A DNA stretch of 64,000 nucleotides from Phialophora verrucosa. Lineage: Eukaryota > Ascomycota > Eurotiomycetes > Chaetothyriales > Herpotrichiellaceae. A program made the translations under genes and the position numbers. The stretch lies in assembly GCA_002099365.1 (NCBI GenBank), contig MSED01000014.1, positions 744,001 through 808,000 on the forward strand, written 5' to 3'. Under the pieces are notes generated by a model. That model was not told the origin of the DNA, searched no databases, and was given only the letters and a program-made list of their open reading frames with translations. Positions 32,240 to 41,996 of this stretch are shown piece after piece; position 1 is the stretch's first letter, and every line of letters begins with the position of its first letter.

Positions 32240-33055
32240 CCTTGACGGACCGGAACGATGAGAGTCAGTCTTTATGAACCGATTGAACCAGCTTTCGCAG
32301 GCAGTGGCACTGAAGAGCAGGTCCGAGGGAGCCGGTGTGAAGTAGGACAATAGAAAGAGAAGTGAGTGGGACGTGAAGCCTCATCTGCCCCGCTAAAAAA
32401 GTGTCGTGGGGAACTGAGGGGGACTGGCAGTGCCTGGGGTTGGAGTTCTAGAGGCACCAAGGAGGAAGATAAAGACCGACAAGTCCGAGTGGGGGATAGT
32501 AGGAGTTGGCAAATACGGGCCACGAATTGGCAAATGTGAGTGCTCGTACTGTGCAGAGGATGCTGAGGGCGCCTGTCCCGAGGCTGTCCTGATTGCCCGG
32601 ATTGGCCATTACGGTATTTCGGCCTTTGAGCCCCCTAACTAATCCCGGTAAGCTTTTCTTTAGGTAGAAGCTAGTTATCCGACAGTGAGCATTTATACCC
32701 GCCCTTGTCGGAAGGAGGACTCTCGCGATCCCCGATCCGGTTTCATCGCCAATGTGAGAGGCTCCAGCCTTGTCAGGGGGTCGGCCATTGCACGATTTCA
32801 CCCAATAAGTTACTTCAGCGCCAGTGGGTGGATGTACAACGACCTGGTCGAGACATAAGTAGGAGAGAGATCGGCCAGAAAACCTTGCCTTAGAACGGAG
32901 AGAAAGTACTCGGACTTGGGCAGAAACTTTGCTTTCTCTAAAAACTATCTTATTTAATATGCTGACGTCCAGGAGTACCATGGGTGAGCAGTTAGGCCAG
33001 GAACAGGAAGCGCTATGGTGCGGAGAACTGACTATATTAATTGACCACTGACCAG
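32240..33055. promoter_or_regulatory. Upstream region of Zn2Cys6 regulator
   Basis: An 816-base gap between co-directional genes. It contains the element GGGCGGGTATAAATGC (minus strand, 32689-32704). A 203-codon open frame on the minus strand here has no start-to-stop protein character and is taken as chance. Confidence 0.5.
32689..32704 (-). promoter_or_regulatory. GGGCGGGTATAAATGC promoter element
   Basis: The second copy of the extended TATA element, with one mismatch to the copy at 29295-29310. It is 450 bases upstream of the regulator ATG, implying a leader of roughly 420 nt. Confidence 0.45.
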
Positions 33056-34886
33056 TCAACTAGGTATGGGCGGAACCTCAATTCCCGCTCGTCTAGTAAA
33101 CTGAATCGGCAGTGGTGGTTTCTTCCAGAACTGGAGACATTGGTTGTCTCTGATCCAGTCCAGCTCGTCGTCCATGAGCTTGAAGTCGAAAACGAAGATC
33201 AGTTTAGCGATGAACAGTCTCATTTCGAGGGCGGCCAGGCTTTCACGGTACTGTACGTTAGCGTCGATCCTTGAAAGATGGAAGGGAAAGGCAGGGGAAG
33301 GCAATCATACTTGCGGCCCAGGCAGACTCTGCTCCCCAGAGAGAACGGCTGGCTTGCTCTCTTGTGGTCTTTACACTGGGGATCTAACCAGCGTTCGGGT
33401 ATGAACTCGTAAGGCCGATGGAAATTCTGCTCGCTGTGCGTTGCGGCCCAGCTGGTCGTATAGACCAGGGTTCCCGCTGGGATGTGGTGGCCGTCTACCG
33501 TCGCACCGTTGCTCAGACGGGGAAGGCCGATCGGGACAGGTGGGAAGGTCCTCAGGCCTTCCTCGATGACCGCCTTGATGTAGGGGAGGGGCTCGGTTGA
33601 GAGGCCGTTGATCTCGCTGAAGTGGCTGAACCTTTGACGGACCTCCTGCGCCAATTTGTCGTACACATGCGGATTGCGGCAGAGGTGGTACATGATTCCG
33701 GACAAGGCAGTCGAGGTTGTCTCGCTTCCGGCGATGGTCAACAATGAGGCCTGGGATCGAAGGTCTTGCAACGTTATCCCGGTCTTCTCCTTCTCGGCGA
33801 TCATCTTCTCTAGCAAGTCTTGTCTTTCCACGTGCGTGTTGAGGCGTCTATCAATATATCGTTAGCAATTGGTTTCTCTCGCACTCTCTGGAAATCTTGT
33901 GGCCGGGACCTACTTGGTGATCTTTTCATTCGCGTAATCCAACTGTTTTTTCCGCGGCTCAATCATGGCCTTTGGAACCAAATTGGACGTGTAGAGCTTG
34001 TATATCAGAGACTTGATGACCGGAATGTATCCCAAGGTCCTCAGGATATGCATCGATTTTGCGCCATCGAAGATAATGTCGATCCAGTAATGGGACTTCC
34101 CTAGACTCGAGTCAATATGTTGACCATCAGATTCGGATTGCCCAGTGGTCCAACTGGGACGGACTGTGAGCTCAATCAGACATACCAGATTCGACACACC
34201 CAAACGGATCTCCAAATGCGAGCTGGCCGATGACATCGAAGGTCATATAGTTGAGCCACTTTGTCATGTCACCCGGTTCCTGGGTGCAGTTCCGATCAAT
34301 TTGTCGTATAGTCAAGTCCACGAAATAGTGAACGAGGTCTTCTTGAATTGCCAACGATGCGGCCGAAAACGCATGACTCAGACTCTTCCGCATCGCAGCA
34401 TGATCATGAAAGTCTCGAACAGTGACAATACTGGGCACCTCTCCAGGAGCAGGATCGTACCAAGGAGCCTTCTGGAATTCCCGACGGCCAGGAACATGTC
34501 CGTAGATGTCTTTCCAACTACTTTCGCTCGAGAAGGAGAGTTCATTGGGTCCTAATCGTACCACGGGTCCATACTTGTCGTGGAGTGATTTGATGGTGAA
34601 TATGTACTTCCCCGTGAGGGTCTGTCTCATGATCCAGGTCTCAAATGCCGTAGGGTGTTAGCAATTCTGCTTGACTAAGCGATATGACCAAACTCACCGG
34701 AGTCAATGCTGCCCATTTTGGGCCTGGAAATTTGGCCAACGGGTGGAAAAACAAGGTGTACACACAGTAGAGAACTGGTAGAAGTGTTGCCTGCAACATG
34801 ATCACAGGGGTTAGCTGTCGTGCATCATCATCTCCCAAGTTGGCTGGGGCTTCCTGACTGCTACTAAAAGAGGCGTCAAATGCCAT
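33056..34886 (-). CDS. Cytochrome P450, CYP65/isotrichodermin-C15-hydroxylase-like
   Basis: Five exons (34698-34886, 34186-34639, 33914-34100, 33311-33847, 33056-33239) give 516 residues. A membrane segment (about residues 28-46) leads into the hinge FFHPLAKFPGPKW. The YGPVVRLGPNELSF block, the I-helix IAGSETTSTA, the K-helix EEGLR, the FIPERWLD segment and the haem loop FSLGSRVCLGRN are all present. The Asn of CLGRN is formed across the last splice junction; the acceptor at 33240 was chosen because it restores the usual NLAxxEMRL sequence. The layout is that of fungal secondary-metabolism P450s of the CYP65/CYP68 type. It hydroxylates an unknown substrate at the ER. Confidence 0.92.
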
Positions 34887-35058
34887 AGATCCCCCATGTT
34901 CAAGGCCTTGAATTTCTCGGGTAGGTCTGTTGCTCTTTTGGTAAACGTGAATATTTCCATCATGCCCTCAGGTCGACGAAGCAATCTCTTCGAGTTGCAG
35001 TCAGAGTGGAAGAGACTTCGGTGGAGGTCACTCGGCGGATATGAATCCTACCACGAAC

Positions 35059-35604
35059 TCACACATACAAAACAGTTGAACGATTGTTTCCCAGAGTTAG
35101 GTTGCGGCGATGAATTTGCATGTTTATTATACCGATCCCGAAGGGAGGGAAGCCGTTAGTGTAGTGAGGAGATTCGTGGGTCGGCCTGGATATCCCGGGG
35201 CTGATTGGGATGGCCCTGCCGATGCATCGGTGAATGGGGGGAGAGAGGGAAACATACGGGACCAAGCTGGATATCCCCGGCTTCACGGATGTCCCACGTA
35301 TGCGCAGATGAGAAATAGGGGACGACACACAGGAGAAAATTGCGGAAGATCGGTCGACCTCGGTACCAGGTGCTGTAATGTCCAAATAAGCTTGGAGGTT
35401 GCTAGCTATCCATGAGTAGAAGTCGTTGGGGTGTTCGGTGATATCGATCAATATGCATTCGGGAAGAAGTCTATTGTTCGAAGCCTCCACGACGGCTTCG
35501 TGTAAGAGAACTGTGACACCATCGGGATATACTGGCGTGCACAAAGCAGCTCTGTACGAGGATTTGGTCAGGGCAGAAGCCTGTTTAAACTGTATAACCG
35601 GGTT
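35059..35604 (-). other. Unassigned open reading frame, possible gene or gene remnant
   Basis: A 182-codon open frame without an ATG at its 5' end. Its first 90 codons have protein-like composition (for example PDGVTVLLHEAVVEAS and RLLPECILIDITEH), and a strong TATA box (minus strand, 35693-35700) lies about 90 bases upstream. The rest is Pro/Ser/Ile-rich and looks less like coding sequence. I recognise no family. It could be an exon of a short gene or a relic. Confidence 0.25.
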
Positions 35605-35692
35605 CTATCACTCGCATCCGATGCTTGGAATACTATCGTTGGTCAGCGAAGTGGAATTTTGTGTCGGGTTTCGGCTTTCGGGTCTAGGGTAA

Positions 35693-35700
35693 CTTTTATA
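35693..35700 (-). promoter_or_regulatory. TATA box (TATAAAAG)
   Basis: A near-consensus TATA box in the context CGGGTATAAAAG on the minus strand, in front of the unassigned frame and some 800 bases before the P450 start. It shares the CGGGTATAA core with the elements at 29295 and 32689. Confidence 0.4.
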
Positions 35701-36208
35701 CCCGATGTGGATTGCCTACCTGATAATTAGGGTGTGGAAATACAGCATTCGAAAAGGTGTCTGCCTTGAAGCAATGATTCTCAGATGTCTCTGTCCAGTC
35801 TATCCCCGGAATCCACCCCATTTCAGGCGTAAGATATCACTCCTGAACCATAAGTACCGATTCATGTATATCAGCTGGTGTTCTTGCACAGTACTTATTG
35901 CCTTTGTTACGGTGTTGATCACCCAAGTAAGTCGAATAGACGGAGTGTCCCTAATAATAGTCGCCGGCTCCGGAGTTGGCCACGCTGGACACAACTTGAC
36001 AACAGTTCGTTGCACACGCAGCAACGATAGAAAGACTTTTAGGGTCAAAGGCGTAGAGGTAAGTACGGTTCAGCCACCACGACTCAGCTGTGGCGTAGTG
36101 ATGATACCCTACTTTGTTGTACGCGATGGGCATATTGCTCGTTGTTGTAAGTTGCCCGCGGAACAGTTTTCCAGACTGCTGACCCAGCTGGTTCAATCCT
36201 AGAATTCA

Positions 36209-36433
36209 GTGCTAAACTATATTCCTGCCGCCTATTCAACTGTTATTGCATCGGTGATTACAGGACATGCATTCGTCCGGTTCTCTTCAGGAGCCGCATT
36301 CCCGTTGTTTGCGCGGGCAATGTTTCAAAGATTAGAGATATACTGGATGAGCACATTGTTGGTATTTTTGACAATTTTATTTGTGTCAATACACTTCGCG
36401 TTTTACTTTGTAAGTGGCCTTCACCCGAAGTAG
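36209..36433 (+). pseudogene. Relic of an MFS (DHA1-type) transporter gene, 3' end only
   Basis: The 74-codon frame reads like the last two membrane helices of a drug:H+ antiporter: YIPAAYSTVIASVITG, then GAAFPLFARAMFQRL, a Trp-containing loop, a hydrophobic helix (STLLVFLTILFVSIHFAFYF) and a stop. The normal family has about 500 residues. The upstream DNA has no matching frame for the other ten helices, so this is a truncated remnant. Its codons are more AT-rich than those of the neighbouring genes, which fits decay or repeat-induced mutation, but I cannot test that here. Confidence 0.6.
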
Positions 36434-36637
36434 GTAGCGATTATATCGATCCGAAAAAGCGGTGACTGGATAACCCTAGCATGGTGAAAAGCTCCAAAAG
36501 TGGAGTAAACGGGCTCGTAGGACTGAGTGTAGCAATTACCTTTTGAGATCGCGGCGAAATCATTCAGTCCAGTTGCATGACTATCGAGGCCGAAGTCTTC
36601 CGGCTTGTGGACTGGAGGATACTGAACTTGAGATTGT

Positions 36638-36646
36638 TACTCCGTA
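36638..36646. repeat. TACTCCGTA palindrome-like motif, copy 1
   Basis: One of four exact copies (either orientation) in the window, all outside intact genes. Confidence 0.5.
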
Positions 36647-37199
36647 GACGTCGGTAGCAGGTAGAACTCGCTGCAAGCCACGCGTGGACATTACTGCAGC
36701 TGTCATCATGTGCTTGTGAGATCTAATTTATCGCATCAGTGTACCAGAGATCTTACTTGATTGTATGGTGATAGCGTGGTCTGGAACGATCAGAGCTGCA
36801 AATGGAGATTGTGCTTCGGGCGAGAATCAGTGAACTATGCCCGCGCCCTTAGGACGAGGCTGAACAAAGCGCGACAAGGCTGAAGAAAGTCTAGCGAGGC
36901 TGGTGCTTGGCGTTCCCCGCAGAAATTTTGCGCTGCCTTTGAACTTTTTGAAGCTGTGAAGTGAAACTGGTCAATTGCGCGCATTGCCTGTGTCTGTTAC
37001 ATTGATTGGTATCTGACCTGCATGGGTTCCTGATTCCTAACACTCGCACAGTTTATTTTCTCTTTTGACTCATTGACATCCTTTCTAGCATTGAGTCATC
37101 TTCCACCATTTCTTTGTCCCCGCACTCCGAGTCCATATCTCTTCCGCACTGAATCCTCGTCCAACCTCCCAGTAGGTGCAGCCATCGACTTCCTTAACA

Positions 37200-38791
37200 A
37201 TGTCTGTTGAGGACGCGGTCACCGACGGGCTTGCAGATCCCATGGATCACAATGCGTCCGCCGCTGAGGATGCTAAGCGAATGCTGGCCGAGCTCGAAGG
37301 TGAAACAGCCTCTACAGACAAGCCCGAAGGAACAAATGGGGTAGAAAAGGAGGACAACACCTCGGGGGGCGCGCCACAAGAAACGAAAAGCGCTGCGAAG
37401 GAAGGCTACGATGATGCCGAAGATGAAAAGCGGGAGCGCCGTCAAGATCGTGGCCGCCGTGACTACAACGATCGGGGTCATCGCGGAGGTCGGGGCGATC
37501 GCAAGAGCTACCACGACCGGGGGCGGGATCGTGGCGATCATGATAGGCCTCGCAACCGTCGAGAGAACAACAAGTTCGATCCTACCACGAAAGAGATCAC
37601 TGATGATCCAGCAGAGATCCGCAAACAGGTACAATTTCATCCTCCACTCTGATTAAAGAAAGCTCACGCGTTTTGCAAAGGTTCACTTCTACTTTTCCGA
37701 TTCCAACCTGCCTAGAGACAAATTCCTCTTTGGTTTGGTCGGAGGCATTGAGAACAAGCCTGTCCCTCTCAAAACACTTCATTCCTTCAAACGCATGCAA
37801 CGCTTCCAACCTTTCGAGGCAATCGTGGATGCTCTCAAAGATTCCGATCAGGTTGAGCTTACGGACGACAACACGGCTGTGCGACGCAAAAAACCACTAG
37901 AAGAAGACTTCTTCAAGGCGATTCCAGGAAAGTCCGACCCACGTACAGTGTACGTCAAGGGCTTCGGCGAGGAAACTCCCAGCTCCCAGTTCGACATCGA
38001 AGCATTCTTTGACCCATACGGCCCGACCAAAGCAGTGCGACTGCGGCGCAACGACGAGAAGACGTTCAAGGGCAGCGTCTTCGTCGAGTTTGAGACCGAA
38101 GAACTGGCGGAGGCCTTCCTAGCACTAGATCCCAAGCCCAAATACAAAGATCGAGACTTGCAGATCATGAGCAAGACAGAGTATACGAACAAGAAGGAGG
38201 ACGACCTGAAGGCAGGCAGGATCACCTCCAATCAAGACGATCGTCGTGGTTCAAAGCAGGGCAATCGTGAGCAGCACAGCAGCAGGGATCACGGCAAGCG
38301 CAATCGAGACAGAGATGATGACAGAGACTGGAGGACGCGTCGGGATGAAGACCAGAAGCGGGGTTTCCGAGACGACAAGAGTCGAGGTGATCGTGGCGGT
38401 CGCGGTGGTCGTGGTGGTCGTCCTGAGTGGCGTGGAGGTGGCAGATCGAAGGCCCCAGAGACAGATGAGCGGTAAGAGTCATTTGATGGCATGCGGTGTC
38501 CCAAGCTAACGATGATCAAGGGGTATCCCTACTATCAAATCAACCGCACCCGAGAAGGATACGGCTCGTGACGAAGCTCTTGCCAAGGCCAAAGCTGCGG
38601 TTGAAGCGGACATGAAGGAGCAAGACGCGCAGAAAGCAGATAACAACGTCGAGACAACAGACCAAGGTCGTGCCGCCGTAGAGGCCACTGCTGGGAAAAA
38701 GCGCGCACGTGAGGACGAGGTTGAAGGGGACCGTGAGGTGAAGAAAGTCGATACCAAGACGGAACCAAAGGCGGTGGAAACTGAGTCATAG
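37200..38791 (+). CDS. La-type RNA-binding protein (LHP1/SLA1-like)
   Basis: Three exons (37200-37628, 37681-38471, 38521-38791) give 496 residues. A charged, RGG/RD-rich N-terminal part (residues about 75-125) precedes the La motif: VHFYFSDSNLPRDKFLF begins exon 2, with LKTLHSFKRMQRF helix following. An RRM follows (RTVYVKGFGEE as RNP2-like and KGSVFVEFETEE as RNP1-like). The C-terminal third is rich in RGG and RD repeats, then a lysine-rich tail with KKRARED as a likely nuclear signal. La proteins bind the 3' UUU-OH ends of new RNA polymerase III transcripts and aid their folding. RGG runs before and after the core are unusual compared with yeast Lhp1, so another La-related role is possible. 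Confidence 0.9.
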
Positions 38792-39246
38792 CATCAAGGA
38801 TCCAGCATGTACTAGTTTCATATGGAAAATGGATCTGGACAGGAGGGTGCAGTCACCATTACTGCCAAAGTCCTGGATACGGTGATCTCTGGCATCATAC
38901 CCACCTGGCGTTCTGAGCGGTGCGGGAAAAAGTGTGTTTTCAGGCAGGGTTACCAGCAAACTTCGAATATGGGAGGCGTACTTGCCTTGACGCCGGCAGC
39001 ATGAATTGAACATGCTAGCAATAGACAAATAATGGGCGTGCATTCAATAACACGATTAGCTGTGTTGATAGACCACTTCCACCGCCGCTTGTTGGCACCT
39101 GCACACTGGAGGTCCAGCAGGCTGCGTGCAAACTTTGCTATTTTGCTAGTTTGAAATTCACTGTTTGGTCGCACTCACTACAAAGGTGCCTCTGTGATTT
39201 CTCTCACTGGGAATTCTGTTGTTCTGCAGACAACCAGCATTCCACC
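38792..39246. other. Intergenic, La gene to cyclin gene
   Basis: A 455-base gap between co-directional genes with the cyclin gene promoter. No coding signal. Confidence 0.45.
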
Positions 39247-41252
39247 ATGTCGTCACCTCCCTCTCTCGATGGCATGCCTCACACCATGGGTGAGAGTGAC
39301 GAGGCTGCCGGCTCCGGAGAAACTTCGGTCCGAAGTCCAAGCCGTGAATCTTCAACTTCGCCTTTGTCACTCCCCCCAGTTATCGACCAGCAAAGTGCAG
39401 CACTGCCCACAGACAGTCTTCGTGAAAACAAATCACAGAGAACAGTAAGGAGCTCAAGCTTGGTAACAAAATTCTCCTGCGCCGAGGGAACTCTCTACGA
39501 GTTCGACAGATCCGTATCAGAAACACCACTTCAAGGCATCGAGTGCGAATGTGGCGGCATCTCCTCTCACTACCACAGTCGCGGTCGTCTTCATGACGAG
39601 ATGAACGGGACTCATCCGCCTATTGGCCCTCGTGGCGAGGTGAATAACACAGCTCCGGCGTCACCGGCCACAGCATCATCAGCTGGCTCGGCGCCAAAGC
39701 GACCAGGGGCACTAGCAAATTACGTTCAAGTCGCAAAGTCCTATGTCTTTGAGCAAGAGATCCAGAATTGTCTGAGAGGGAATGGAGTCAGTCAAGCACG
39801 AGAGGATAACATCCGGCTGGCGGGCGTTCAGTGGATTGACAATGTGCGGAAGGCATTGAAGTTGTGAGTTCCGTCTTTCCTCGCTGTATTTTGCCTCACT
39901 GCGCAGACTCGACTTGGACCATCGCACTGGGGATTTTTCTGTTCGAATTTCAGCGCGCTAGACGTTCAACGTATCACAGAGTCACGAATTAACGAGGACC
40001 TCGACTGACTTTATGAATGATCATCCAGACCAGTCCGGACATTCAACACCGCCGTGGTCTACTACCACAAATTTCGTCTCCAGCACTCCGATGGCGAGTA
40101 CAGCTTCGTGGTAAGTTGCCTGCACATATGTCTATATGACAGTCATCTACCACGCCATTCACGGCTCTAGCATGCTGACACTTCCATGACAGGACGCCTC
40201 TGCGGCAGCTCTCTTTGCGGCTTGCAAGATCGAAGACACGCTCAAGAAATCTCGAGACATTCTCTGCGCGGCACACAATCTAAAAGCGCCACGGAACGAA
40301 CAACTCTCACCAGACGACCAGGTAAGTCCTCTGGCTTGGCTCACATATGACTGATTTGCGCTTCACACTGCCCTCACCTCCGTTTCTATTCTACCATCAT
40401 TCGCCTAACCGTCAATACCAGATCTTCGAGCATCATTCCCGCACCATCATCGGCCTCGAACGCCTCATGCTCGAAGCCTCGGGCTTTGACTTCCGCAATC
40501 GCCACCCGCAGGACTTCCTCATCAAACTCCTCAAACACTACGGCTTCCAGAAGACTTCCCCCGTCGTGAGACTCGCATACACAATCTCTCTTGACCTATA
40601 CCGCACATGGGCACCCGTCAAGCAAACCACCGCGGTCATGGCGTTTGCGTGCCTCGAACTCGCGGGGCGTCTGCTGGACGAGGAGTTCGAACCGGTGTGG
40701 CAAGGACAAGATTACGCAGAGTGGAGGATCGAGCGCGGCATGGTCATGGAGACACTCCTCGATCTTCTGGAACTGTACACGCACCATCGCAACCAGAGCG
40801 TGATTGGGCCAGAATTCCCCGTCGATCGGTTTCTCGAGGCGCGCATCCCCCTTAACCAGGAGAGCTTGGAGAAAAAGATCCCGAGATTCACCGCCTGGGT
40901 GGAGACCGACGACGAGCATGACTCGGCGGCGGCAAACGGCGTTAACGGCGTTAACGGCGCGAAAAAGAACTTCAACGTCAACGCCAGCGTTAGCCCTAGG
41001 GACGTGCCCAGTCCGAGACGCGGGAGTACCAATCCGAATACGAACAGCAGTGCCAATGCCGTGACCAGCGCTTCTGGGTCCGGGCCTGGGGGTGGCGTCG
41101 CAACTGGAGACACCAGACTCGCTCCCAGTGCCGTCATTGGCGTCAGACAGCGCGTGGGCGAGAGAGGCAGGGAAGGCACCGTGCGCTTCATTCTCAATCC
41201 AGCTAGGGAACGGGATGAAAAGGAAATCGTGGACTCGTTCATGAATCCGTGA
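39247..41252 (+). CDS. CTK2: CTK2-type cyclin, CTD kinase I beta subunit
   Basis: Four exons (39247-39863, 40029-40110, 40193-40321, 40422-41252) give 552 residues. A Ser-rich N-terminus contains a small Cys/His block (FSCAEG..CECGG..HYH). The cyclin box runs from SYVFEQEIQNCL through RTFNTAVVYYHKFRL, AAALFAACKIEDTLKKSRDIL and FEHHSRTIIGLERLMLEASGFDF, typical of the cyclin of the Ser2 CTD kinase (Ctk1-Ctk2-Ctk3). A second cyclin-fold half follows (SLDLYRTWAPVKQTTAVMAF). The C-terminus is low complexity with a repeated NGV unit. The complex phosphorylates the RNA polymerase II CTD during elongation. The reading ends at a CCGTGAGT that could also be a donor, so a further short exon is not excluded. 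Confidence 0.85.
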
Positions 41253-41996
41253 GTTCAGCTACGGAATACTCGTACTCGTACTGTACTTGCCACATTCCTT
41301 GTTTCGGGGCGGTAGGCGTTGGCAATCAGCATGGCTTGTTGGATCGGCTTGGTCTGTTGAAATTGGCTACACGCATACGGGCGGGCTCCTGGGTACGGGG
41401 TACGGTGGGTGTAGTGTGTACTTCTTGTACTGTGCAAGCTACTGCTTCGTTCGTCTATTGGTTTCTTGTAGGGGCTTGTGGGAAGCTGTTCCATAGGATC
41501 GATCATGTCTGCGCTCTCTGCGAGCAAGCAGGGCAGGGCTGGAGAGGGCGCTCCAACTCCACGATCAGCTTCGGCCGAATCAAGGCGACGCAATTCCGTC
41601 CTGTCGACATAAGGCTATTATCAGGGCGCGATGTAATCATAGAGCGAAGGCCAAAGCACGTGGATTCGATTGACAGGAATGAACCGCGTTAGCATATCCA
41701 ACTTGAAGACGTCCATGTCCACCGTTCCACCTGAGATCGACATAATAAGTATCCCAAAACGACGGCATCCTATATTCCTATTCCTCCTTCCTACTTATGT
41801 ACCAGAGAGGAACTCTCTCTCCCCATTCTGCAAGAAACATACGCATCCGCACACTCACATGCGTGCGCGCGAGAACGATTAGGTTCTCGAAGCCACTGCA
41901 TCCTTGTCACTGGCCAACGAGCCGGATACCACCCTTTCTCCCCTCTGGGACTTCGATCCTCATCCTCATCCCCCCCGCCCATTCGGCCGGTCCCTT
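41253..41996. other. Convergent intergenic, CTK2-like / EXO70
   Basis: A 744-base gap between convergent genes. Simple repeats such as ctcgta x3 (about 41268-41282) and acaca/cacac runs are seen. No coding signal. Confidence 0.45.

Larger units (their letters stand above)
34887..37199. other. 2.3 kb gene-poor gap at the island boundary
   Basis: It separates the metabolic island from core genes. It contains an MFS gene relic (36209-36433), an unassigned minus-strand frame (35059-35604) with a TATA box, and a TACTCCGTA palindrome (36638-36646). The last 100 bases before 37200 are a C/T-rich leader for the La gene. Confidence 0.55.

Noticed and set aside
32448..33059. A 203-codon open frame on the minus strand
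   Set aside because: Composition is not protein-like, no motif, and it overlaps the regulator's TATA element; taken as chance.
1..34886. A classical secondary-metabolite biosynthetic cluster
   Set aside because: No polyketide synthase, NRPS, terpene cyclase or DMATS backbone gene is present in the window; P450s and regulators alone do not make that case, although a backbone gene to the left cannot be excluded.
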